This document shows positions 10,549 to 19,169 of a stretch of DNA of 64,000 bases, piece by piece. Source of the stretch: Agarophyton chilense (lineage: Eukaryota > Rhodophyta > Florideophyceae > Gracilariales > Gracilariaceae); NCBI GenBank assembly GCA_030374765.1, contig JARGXX010000003.1:620001-684000 (forward strand), written 5' to 3'. Made by a program: the position numbers and the translations under genes. Position 1 is the stretch's first letter. Each line of letters opens with the position of its first letter. A model generated the notes under the pieces. That model was not told where the DNA came from. It did no database searches and was given only the letters and a program-made list of their open reading frames with translations.

Positions 10549-11251
10549 GTTGAGAAGTTGTGGCTAAAGGCGGACGCAAACAAAAGTGGTGCGCGCGCGC
10601 GTGAGAACGGAAAGAAAACGCGCAATACGAGACTGTATTCGGAGGGGGCAGCAAAGCGCCAAGCTCACAGCGCGAGGCGAGAGAGATAGAGGAAAGGGGG
10701 GAGAGGGCTGAGAGGAGGGGGTGTAGACGGGGGGGGGGTGAGGACACGCAGTGTGGAGTAGGCGGCAAACACTGCACTCTCTCTTTCTCTCTCTTGCTAG
10801 CAATCCTAGCTGTAGCTAGCTAGCTAGCAAATGTGTAGACACACAGCGACACTGTACCTTCGTAGGGCACGGGCACAAACATAGCGCGCCAATCGCGCGG
10901 GGAGAGGTAACGAAAGTATTCGCCAGCACTGCGGTACGTGTCGGGCAAGCGCGCGCTGGCCACGAATCCACGTGTGTAGCGCTCTGGATCTATTTTCCGG
11001 TAAACACAGCAATGCATGGCGTCCTTGCGATGGCGCTCGTTGCCAACTCGAGCAAGTGCCGCTCACTCCTCCACAACGTGCTTACGTCACTCTGTTTATC
11101 TCACAGCTTCTTGGTCCCTTTGAACTGTGCCATGTGCTTCACACACGCTCTCGGATGGAACTTCTTCCACAGCCCATGAGTTTATACCCATGGATGTTCT
11201 CCCGTCGACCTTGTGTCTATCACCACCGTTTTCATTGTATGATTCGCAGAC
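10549..11251. promoter_or_regulatory. Divergent promoter region of PP2Ac and the membrane-protein gene
   Basis: About 700 bp between two divergent starts. It holds an alternating purine-pyrimidine run (GTGCGCGCGCGCG near 10590), a G10 run near 10730, a CT-rich tract and a TAGC repeat at about 10780-10830. No clear TATA box was identified. Which elements serve which gene cannot be told. Confidence 0.45.
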
Positions 11252-13172
11252 ATGCTACTTGGCGCACTCCTTCTCTCCCACACCGCGCTTCTGGTACCCG
11301 CCTTTCATAACGCCACCATCGTTATCCACACCGCCACCGCAATCCCATTATGCAACTCGGACGACAATGGCTTTTTACTAGGAACTTTTATCAACAGCTG
11401 GTGGGTGCTCTTTATCACGCTTGCTACCGCGCTTCCCTGGGCTGTCATCGCTGTATGGGACGCCATTGATGGTTCTTACCGCAGTAGAAATGAAGTCGCC
11501 CGACGTTTGTTGGTCTCCACCGTCTGTCTTATTGTCGCCTACGCTTGTGGTTTGCTTTTTACTATCACATTGACCTACTTTCTTATCAAGTGTGATGAAA
11601 AAGAACGCCAGGATGAAGTGGCCGCCGTGCTTGCTCTTCTGCTTTTCAACGTTTGGCACGTCGGTCGAAACTACTTTGGATGGTCACAGTTCCTTGCTAT
11701 TCACAAGCTACGCGCAGCGTTCCAAACGCTACAACACAACTTTGCGATCGCGTTCCCGGGGCCTCGTGGACTGTTCCCAAAGAAAAATTGTATTCAAGGC
11801 CTGGAACAGCTTCGGGTGTCAAACCGTCTCTTTGACAACGAATGGGGCAAAAAGACTCCATATCTTAGACCGTTCTTTAACATCACACTGCCTTCTTCGT
11901 CCGCCACTCCCACTCCGGAGTATGAGGCCTGGGCTGTTGCCCTTTGGAGAGCTTGGTGGACCCAGGATTCTTCGCCGCGGAATGGACGTGATTTGACCGT
12001 CAGCGAGCAAAGGTTCCGATGTGATCGATTGCATCGCAACGCAAATGTGGCCGATTTGCTTGATACATGTACGTGTTCGCATGATTCATTTCTTAAACTC
12101 AAATACTGTGCCTCTCACACATGTGCTTTCTGTTTGTATTTCGACAGATCCCAGCGGACTCGAACCGTATACTGACGAACAGGGAACGCTTCACGAGCGC
12201 GTGGTGATAGATCAGAGCGACAACACACAAATCAAAACAAAAGAACAATGGGCCGAAGCTCTTACAACGTACGGCTCTGACGAAGGTCAACAAGACACGC
12301 ACGGCACCGTGTTGCGAAACGTATTGGACCCATCCACTGCATGCGGCCTAGCCATACTAGTCCACGAGAAAATCACTCGCGTGCCGAATCGAATGAGTGC
12401 ACTTTGGTACAACACGGCAAAATTCGAAGAGCGATACCGCGTGCTCAGCGAGGAAACAAGAGAAATGGCACAGTGTGCGCATTTGATGTTTCCGAGCTGG
12501 GCTAGCTGGCTTCATCTCGCACAGGACATAGCGTCTCATCTTGAACGCCCCATGTATCTTAGTGATGTGATCTTGACAGTGTATGCAGGGGAACTGGCGA
12601 GTGCCAGTCTGATTTTGACTCGGTTTTATATCAAGTACAGAAGGCTGGTGGCCATCATTCACCAGACTGGACTAGAAGCGCGTTGGACGTTTGGGTGGAG
12701 CGGGCTGTTAGCATGTTTCACACATTTGTGGACTAAGGAACGCATTTTTGTAGCGATGCTGAACGGTCTTTCTCTACTGGCGCTAACATCAACAAACGAC
12801 TTAGAGTACCTGGATGAAAACGTCAAGTCCATGTTGTACGGATACGCTGCGTTCGAAGTAAGTGACCGAGCGGTGGGCAGACGAATTGCTGAGGATCGAA
12901 AGGAAGAACTTTTGAAACGGTACAAAGAGAATAAGGGCAAGACGTGCAGAGGCAGCGGTGTGTGTGCAATTCGCCTGGCGTGTCAGGTGCTCAAACTGCC
13001 GGGCGAAGCGAGCCACATGGACGGTCTGCCTGCTTTCTGTGCGGGGTGGGCTAGTGAATTTATCGAACGCAAACCGGGCAACCAGACACCGCAGCACGGG
13101 CTCAATCACGACGAGATAGAAGCGCGCTTTGGCAGCAGCAACGCATGGCGCTACCCACACACACAGACTTGA
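11252..13172 (+). CDS. Unknown multi-pass membrane protein, two exons
   Basis: Exon 1 runs from ATG 11252 to 12068; exon 2 from 12148 to 13172. The 79-nt intron starts GTACGT, ends TTTCGACAG and joins the frames exactly (phase 1). The product is about 613 residues. It opens with a signal-peptide-like segment (MLLGALLLSHTALLVPAF), followed by three hydrophobic segments near residues 48-70 (WWVLFITLATALPWAVIAVW), 88-115 and 125-142. The rest looks soluble, with an aromatic-rich middle and a second half with several Trp-containing helices and a few weaker hydrophobic stretches (CGLAILVHEK, IFVAMLNGLSLLAL). A DREK/KENKGK basic patch lies near the C-terminus. I do not recognise the family. Codon use and splice signals support a real host gene. 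Confidence 0.7.
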
Positions 13173-13613
13173 TATTTTGAACCAAACTTTTTATTGCGTA
13201 AATCCTCTATTGGTTACAAGAATTATTGTTTAGGAAAACTGTTAGCAATTGCTAACCCTACATTGTATACCACATAATTGCGAGTCTTGATCATGTTACG
13301 GAAGCACCAGCTTCTACCTAGAGGAGTTTCCTGAAGAGTTGCTTCGTCGCTGCGCTTCCCCGCCGACGAACCTCACCATATCACCTAAATGAATAGTTCG
13401 GCGCTATTACTGTGGCAGGAGACGCTTTCAAAATCAACACAATGCGATTGATATGTGTTCGTTAATCAACGGTTCTCATAGGTTGACATATGCCGCAAGA
13501 CTGACCACACATCTACAAAACCGTTTCCTCTTATCATCCACCTACCAAAAACCTCATCCTACTGCCTCTCAAGCACTTCATCTGCTTCCGTTACGCAATG
13601 ATTGTACCCGGCA
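13173..13613. other. Intergenic region upstream of the RCC1-repeat gene
   Basis: About 440 bp in tandem orientation between two plus-strand genes; it should hold the 3' end of one and the promoter of the other. Pyrimidine-rich stretches lie shortly before the ATG at 13614. No other feature seen. Confidence 0.45.
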
Positions 13614-15989
13614 ATGCAATCCGATGACCATCTTGTTCTTACTGCCTTAGAAGTATTTTGTCCTTCACCCTCACCATTCAGCCTCCCATCCGGGCCTGTT
13701 AGTTTTCCCCATGGAATACGAACATTTGCCGCCGGTTTTAATTTTGCCCTCTTGATCGACCACTACTACCGGGTGCACTCATGGGGCTTCAATTCCGAGT
13801 TTCAACGCCTTGGACGTTCTTTGGCAAATGATCACGTCGAAGTGGAGCCCACATATGTTCCAATCAATACCAATTCTGCTATTGTCGACTGTGCATCGGG
13901 TGCCAATCATTCCATTGTCCTCACACTTGATGGTCAGGTCTATTCCTTCGGCGCTGATGACTATGGCCAGCTAGGCCGCTTGAATTCTGATCCACTTCCG
14001 GCTCCAGTTTCTATACCTGCGCGCATCGCGCAAGTTCATTGTGGATGGAATTTTTGCGTTGCTCTTACTCATGATAGACGCTCACTTTTTACGTGGGGTA
14101 GTGGGAAGGAAGGCCAGCTTGCCCACGGGTACTTCCCGGAACGTTCCCAACCCACCAAGGTGTCTTTACAAGGGTCGGCGTTGTGCGTGGCGACTGGACA
14201 CTCTCATACCGTTGTGCTTCTTGAGACCGAATCGAACACAAGACAAGTGCTCACCTGGGGTGCTGACGGACTCGCATCCTATCGTCAAGACTTGCCCCGA
14301 AAGATTCCCAGACTTCCTGAAACCAATGTCATATGTGTGTCAGCTGGAAAGCAATTCTCCATATTCTTAACTGAAGAAGGGATTGTATATGCAGCCGGTC
14401 ATGGAGATGAGGGTCAGTTGGGTGTTGACGATACACATGGTCGAAACAATGCATGTATGATACCGTCACTTTTGGGACATCATATTGTGAATATTTCTGC
14501 GTCTAACACTTTTGCCATAGCGCTGTCTGGTGAAGGGTCTTTCTTTGTCTGGGGAAGCGGTATTCTCAAGCCTAGAAGACTACGAGATGAAATATTTTCG
14601 TTCTCGTCTTCATTTCCAAAGTCATTTGCGATCCGGATGGAGGGATTTGGCTCTACAACTATGATTGCAGCACCATCTACCTTCCCAACTAACTCTGCAC
14701 TTCGACCTTTCCGTGCTTTCCTCAAATCTTTCTGTGAGGGACAAGTACTTGACGGACTAAGACAAACTCGAGTGCATTACAGTTGTCTATGTCCGGAACG
14801 GACGATAAGGTATTGTAGTCATTGTTTTACCAGAGCATATGGTCCGCTCTTGGGCACTGCCTCGAATTTAATTAGGTCCAGGCTTGAGATCCATCGCTAT
14901 CTAGATTGGTCCACATATGAAAAGGACTGCGTAGTAAGGACCCTCAAGTTACTATGCAGCGGCGTTGTTGATGAGGACGCAAGTTTAGAAACGTTACAGG
15001 AAATGGCAGAGTTGTTGAGAAGGCACGAATCTTATGCGTTTGAAAGAATAATATCAGACATTTTACGCTCGAGACTGCTTCAGCGTGTAACCCAGAACAG
15101 AGACTATTGGGACGTTTACGATGTTAATCCTGAACAACTTGATGAGCGTCGAGTGCGAGTGATACTTGGACGCATTCAAGACTCGGATACAGTTCGACTG
15201 CAATTTAAGTACATAGATATCGACGAATCTACACTTGAATTCAGACTTGACCCCCTCCTTCTTTCTGTACAGTCATCATCTTTTTCAGAATTTCTTCAAT
15301 CACACATCCACCGAGACGCTAACGCTGTACTGACGCAGTGGGAAGTTCCGATATGGGGGGATAAATTATGTCCAGAGGCGGCGCATGTATTGGAAGAGTG
15401 GTTCAGAGGGTCTGCCTTAAGTATACCAGGAGACGAGGATCATAACATGGCGGTTGCTGTGTACACCGATCTGATTCGCGTTTCTATGTGTCTCAAAATG
15501 AATGTGCTCCTGTTGGTCGCAGAGCAGCATCTTGTCAAACACACCAATCCTTCAATTAGCTTCAACAACTGGTGGAAAGCACTTCTTGTATCGGAAAGAA
15601 CAGGATCTAAACATGCGTATCACAAGCTTTTGTCCCTGGCAGATTCAATCTGCGCAAATATCAAGTTAAGGCAAGCAACCGTGAGGGTTCAGAAACTTGA
15701 GAAATCCTCCTCGGCTATGGACTTGTTGTTTGACCAAATACCATCAGAAGAACGGGCTCTAAGTACATTTAGAAGGTCCAGAATTTATTGTGATGGGTTC
15801 ATGAGTATCAACGAAGCGGCGAAGAACCTACAAGAGGCTTGTAATACCGATGGATATCAAATTGGAGAAGGGAATATCAGACTCGATGGACATAGCTGGA
15901 GAACGGCTGAGGACGAAGAGGGTTTACCAACACGGGTGGGGGAGCTAAGTTTGGAAGAAAGAAGGCGGCATCGATGCACAGTAGCCTAG
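13614..15989 (+). CDS. RCC1-repeat protein with a diverged BTB-like C-terminal half
   Basis: 791 residues from ATG 13614 (MQSDDHLVL). The N-terminal 320 residues hold about five RCC1-type repeats, seen as HSWGFNSEFQRLG, YSFGADDYGQLG, FTWGSGKEGQLAHG, LTWGAD and AGHGDEGQLGVD, each with the Gly-rich turn and the following ATGHSH or SAGKQF strand. They would build a beta-propeller, possibly incomplete, or completed by a diverged blade. The C-terminal part (about 525-690) alternates strands and helices and ends in BACK-like helices (SISFNNWWKALLVSERTG), which fits a degenerate BTB/BACK domain as in RCBTB proteins. RCC1-BTB proteins often act as adaptors, some in CUL3 ligases; that role here is inference. 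Single exon. Confidence 0.75.
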   Translation: MQSDDHLVLTALEVFCPSPSPFSLPSGPVSFPHGIRTFAAGFNFALLIDHYYRVHSWGFNSEFQRLGRSLANDHVEVEPTYVPINTNSAIVDCASGANHSIVLTLDGQVYSFGADDYGQLGRLNSDPLPAPVSIPARIAQVHCGWNFCVALTHDRRSLFTWGSGKEGQLAHGYFPERSQPTKVSLQGSALCVATGHSHTVVLLETESNTRQVLTWGADGLASYRQDLPRKIPRLPETNVICVSAGKQFSIFLTEEGIVYAAGHGDEGQLGVDDTHGRNNACMIPSLLGHHIVNISASNTFAIALSGEGSFFVWGSGILKPRRLRDEIFSFSSSFPKSFAIRMEGFGSTTMIAAPSTFPTNSALRPFRAFLKSFCEGQVLDGLRQTRVHYSCLCPERTIRYCSHCFTRAYGPLLGTASNLIRSRLEIHRYLDWSTYEKDCVVRTLKLLCSGVVDEDASLETLQEMAELLRRHESYAFERIISDILRSRLLQRVTQNRDYWDVYDVNPEQLDERRVRVILGRIQDSDTVRLQFKYIDIDESTLEFRLDPLLLSVQSSSFSEFLQSHIHRDANAVLTQWEVPIWGDKLCPEAAHVLEEWFRGSALSIPGDEDHNMAVAVYTDLIRVSMCLKMNVLLLVAEQHLVKHTNPSISFNNWWKALLVSERTGSKHAYHKLLSLADSICANIKLRQATVRVQKLEKSSSAMDLLFDQIPSEERALSTFRRSRIYCDGFMSINEAAKNLQEACNTDGYQIGEGNIRLDGHSWRTAEDEEGLPTRVGELSLEERRRHRCTVA

Positions 15990-16573
15990 TTTTTTGGATT
16001 GCTGCTAAAGGGTTACGAGTAGCAATCCCTTATCCTCCTATTTCGTCAATCGAACCATTTCTAATTTAACTGTTCTCGTTCATAAACAAAGCCATTCGTT
16101 CATGCGTGCGTCAAAATTTTTAAGACCAGCCGTCTAGACTACATAGTCTACCCGTGGTAGAGCCTGGAGATAACCGGAGGGCATTACCTCAAAAAATATA
16201 CTCATAGGTACGCAGTATGGTAGGATTGCACCTGAAATGGGTCTGAAAAAGTAATCGAGCCTCTCTAGCCTAGTAGATACCCAATCACAATGCCACAGGT
16301 GCGTTAACGCGTGGATTCACGCCCAAAACCCTCAGCATCCACCCATTTGACTCGTACCTGAACGCGAAATATTAGATAATCTTGATAATGAACCATAAGT
16401 TGGTTATGAACAGGGCAAGTGTTCTTCAGTGTGACCTTTGTCAATAAGTTCAGGATCAAAAGGTTGTTCTTCGTACAAGCTTGCGTTTTGTGCTTCATTT
16501 ATCGCTTCCCACTCGCTGTAATCAGCCTGGTTATCGATTTCCTGTTCATTTCACTGAGATATTGGCATCCATC
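15990..16573. other. Intergenic region upstream of the lipase gene
   Basis: About 580 bp between two plus-strand genes. The frame of the lipase is open back to a TTG at 16481 but the first ATG is at 16574. No repeat, RNA gene or clear promoter motif recognised. Confidence 0.45.
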
Positions 16574-18943
16574 ATGAGAAAAAGGTATGGAAGGAAGTGT
16601 TTTATCCACAATGCATTGCTTCCCAATCGTCGTATTCCTACGCCAAAATTCTGGCTGATATCCTCCCGTTGCGCGCTACAGTCGTCCGATGAAGCAAAGG
16701 AGTCGTCGGAGACTTCAGAGTCGTCGATCAATGCGTTCAAGAAGAATATGTCGTCTTCTCTTCCTTCCTTACCGGACCTATCTTCATTCTACCAGTACTT
16801 CCCCGACTCTAAAGAAAAAGTTCAACAGATCGCGGGGCAGATTAGTGAGCTATGGCAACTTGCAAAAAATCCCGACATACCTTTGCACACTCAATCAGCG
16901 ATTACATCAGTTAATGATTTGCTGTTTCAGCTTTTGGAACAAACTTCGGTTTTTCCAGATGAGAAGCCTGTGTCTATTCCGACGAGCCCGCCATTCGACC
17001 CGATATTAAGTCTTCACTTGGCGGCCTACGCGTTTCGTGCTTATATGGAGCCGTCTGAAGCTACATATCGTGAGATTGTGGTTTCGTCTCTTCCTACTTC
17101 ACCGGAGGAGAAGATTTACAACCATCTGGCTTTTGCCGATACTTCTTTTATTGCGTCTTCTGCGACGGGGCTCTTTATGATTCGACTTGAAGGTGATATC
17201 GAGGATGCTTATCTCACGGCTACAGTAAACGACGGAATCTCTTTGGACCTTTTAAAACTGAAGCACATTACGATTTTACGACGTGCTCAAAACTGCCATG
17301 ATGGTACCAAGGAGCTTTCTGATGTGCTCACTTTGAATTTATATCATTCGAGGGAGGATTATGTTTCGTTGGCTGAACCTGTGTGTTGTGTCAGTGTAGA
17401 TGTTCGAGAGATTGTCCATCGAGCTCTCAAAACCGGAGATACAGGGCATGGAGACTTCAAGGAACTCTGTTTTCATCCTCCAGAACACGGAGAAAGTCGT
17501 TCAAATAGTCTGAAATTTTCTTGGCCTTCTGATCTCGACTTGAAGTTGCCTTCCTTTCCATTTTCAAATGATAGGGCCCAGGATTCAGACCGGGATGACG
17601 AACATAAGTACAATGTTTCGATTCAAGTTAGTTTCGTGCCCTTTTCTGAGAAGGAACGAGATCCGAGTCAAACATCAAATGCATCGCCAGGATCTTCCAC
17701 TTATATGTCAGTTAGATCTTCAAATTTCGACAATGTTGCTCGAAAAGCATTAGAGGCGTTTCAGACGGCCGTCCAGAGAGCATCGAAGCAGAACTTGCAA
17801 GAAGAGCAAAACTTGGCGGAAACAGATCGGGAGATCAGGGATATTGTAAAGCAATTACTAAGAGCCAAACTTCCGGCAGGATCAATGCCGACTCCATCTA
17901 ATTGGAAACGTTTCATTGTGGCAGCAGCATCTCTGTATAAGACGATAGAAGGCAGCCGCCTGATAGAAAGCACAACCACACTTAATGAACAATTGAACGA
18001 AACTTTGTTTGTGGAAGCCATGTCGACAGACACCCAAATTTGGCTGTACCGGGACAGTCTGAAAAAGAATCTAGTCGTTTCTTTTAGAGGGACAGAGCAA
18101 GTCAAGTGGCGAGACTTTTTCACAGACGCACAAACATTCTTACAAAGATGGGTTCCTGGAGAAGACGTTGATTTGACGATCAATGGGAGCAACACGGTCG
18201 GCCTTGACGCGTTTGTTCCAAGCATCCTTCCAACAACTAAGGTATCTGCTGCTATTCCTGACGACGCGACAGCCGTACATTATGGGTTTCTGAGGGCCTA
18301 CTATAGTGTCCAAAAGGTCTTGCTCCGACACATTTTACTCCTAACTTCAAATCTCCAGGAGGATTACACCATTTATTTCACAGGCCACTCCCTTGGGGGT
18401 GCTCTCGCTATTGTGTCCGCCGCGGATTTTGTAGCTCGACATCGGTGGGGAAAAGTGTGCTGTATGTCGTATGGGGCCCCAAAGGTTGGCAATATTAACT
18501 TCGCAAGGCGTTTTAACGAACTTGTTCCGAATTCCTTCCGAATTGTTAATGATAAGGATCTTGTTTCTCGCATGCCTCGTTCCGTGTCTGAAGGAAAGCA
18601 TGTAAGCAAATATAGGCATTCCGGTAGAACTGTTCTTATAAACGACGAAGGCGAGTACTGGGTTGAAGGTAGGGCGGGCTCTCCCTACAAAAATGGAAAA
18701 TCTGTCTTTGATGTGCTACATGAACGATGTGCGAATCTCTCTGACTTGCTGGAAATTGAGCAACGGCTTTGGGATAACCTTCTTTCCGGGAAATCCGTCC
18801 AGCATCATATGGTACGTCTCTTTTTTCGTTGGCTTCTGAAGTTCGCTCTTATGCGTCTGATCTCTAACTTATTTATAATCGATCGCTATATTAATGAGTT
18901 ACACAGGAGTGCTCTTATTTCTCGACAATGCATGAAGCAGTGA
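16574..18943 (+). CDS. Class-3 lipase with N-terminal targeting peptide, PLIP-like
   Basis: 789 residues from ATG 16574. The first 40 residues (MRKRYGRKCFIHNALLPNRR) are basic, rich in Arg, Ser and Leu and nearly free of acidic residues, as in plastid or mitochondrial transit peptides. Residues about 140-380 form a beta-rich region (TGLFMIRLEGDIEDAYLTA ... VSIQVSFVPFS) that may be a C2-like lipid-binding domain. The catalytic alpha/beta-hydrolase domain (about 440-730) has FRGTEQVKWRDFFTD, the nucleophile elbow TGHSLGGALA (Ser606), the acid in NDKDLVSRMP and the His in YRHSGRTV, so the triad is complete. The plant PLIP lipases, which release fatty acids from plastid galactolipids, share this layout; the substrate here is inferred. 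A hydrophobic C-terminal stretch (WLLKFALMRLISNLFIIDRY) could anchor it to membrane. Single exon; convergent with the BAR-J gene, 226 bp away. Confidence 0.85.
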   Translation: MRKRYGRKCFIHNALLPNRRIPTPKFWLISSRCALQSSDEAKESSETSESSINAFKKNMSSSLPSLPDLSSFYQYFPDSKEKVQQIAGQISELWQLAKNPDIPLHTQSAITSVNDLLFQLLEQTSVFPDEKPVSIPTSPPFDPILSLHLAAYAFRAYMEPSEATYREIVVSSLPTSPEEKIYNHLAFADTSFIASSATGLFMIRLEGDIEDAYLTATVNDGISLDLLKLKHITILRRAQNCHDGTKELSDVLTLNLYHSREDYVSLAEPVCCVSVDVREIVHRALKTGDTGHGDFKELCFHPPEHGESRSNSLKFSWPSDLDLKLPSFPFSNDRAQDSDRDDEHKYNVSIQVSFVPFSEKERDPSQTSNASPGSSTYMSVRSSNFDNVARKALEAFQTAVQRASKQNLQEEQNLAETDREIRDIVKQLLRAKLPAGSMPTPSNWKRFIVAAASLYKTIEGSRLIESTTTLNEQLNETLFVEAMSTDTQIWLYRDSLKKNLVVSFRGTEQVKWRDFFTDAQTFLQRWVPGEDVDLTINGSNTVGLDAFVPSILPTTKVSAAIPDDATAVHYGFLRAYYSVQKVLLRHILLLTSNLQEDYTIYFTGHSLGGALAIVSAADFVARHRWGKVCCMSYGAPKVGNINFARRFNELVPNSFRIVNDKDLVSRMPRSVSEGKHVSKYRHSGRTVLINDEGEYWVEGRAGSPYKNGKSVFDVLHERCANLSDLLEIEQRLWDNLLSGKSVQHHMVRLFFRWLLKFALMRLISNLFIIDRYINELHRSALISRQCMKQ

Positions 18944-19169
18944 AGAGGTACATAAGGGACAGTAAAAGTTAGAAGCGGTACATTGTGATAACACTTGCAG
19001 ACCCGAAAAGACCCGCCAAGATGACCTCAGTGACGTTTCATAAACCATGGGCTTCAGAAAAACTTTTCCATTTTTTGGCACGCTGTCGATGAAGAAAAGC
19101 TGTTAGGATCAACTGACGGGGGTCGGTGTAGTTGAAAGTACGGCTTTGAAGGAAAACTTGGTGTGTTGT

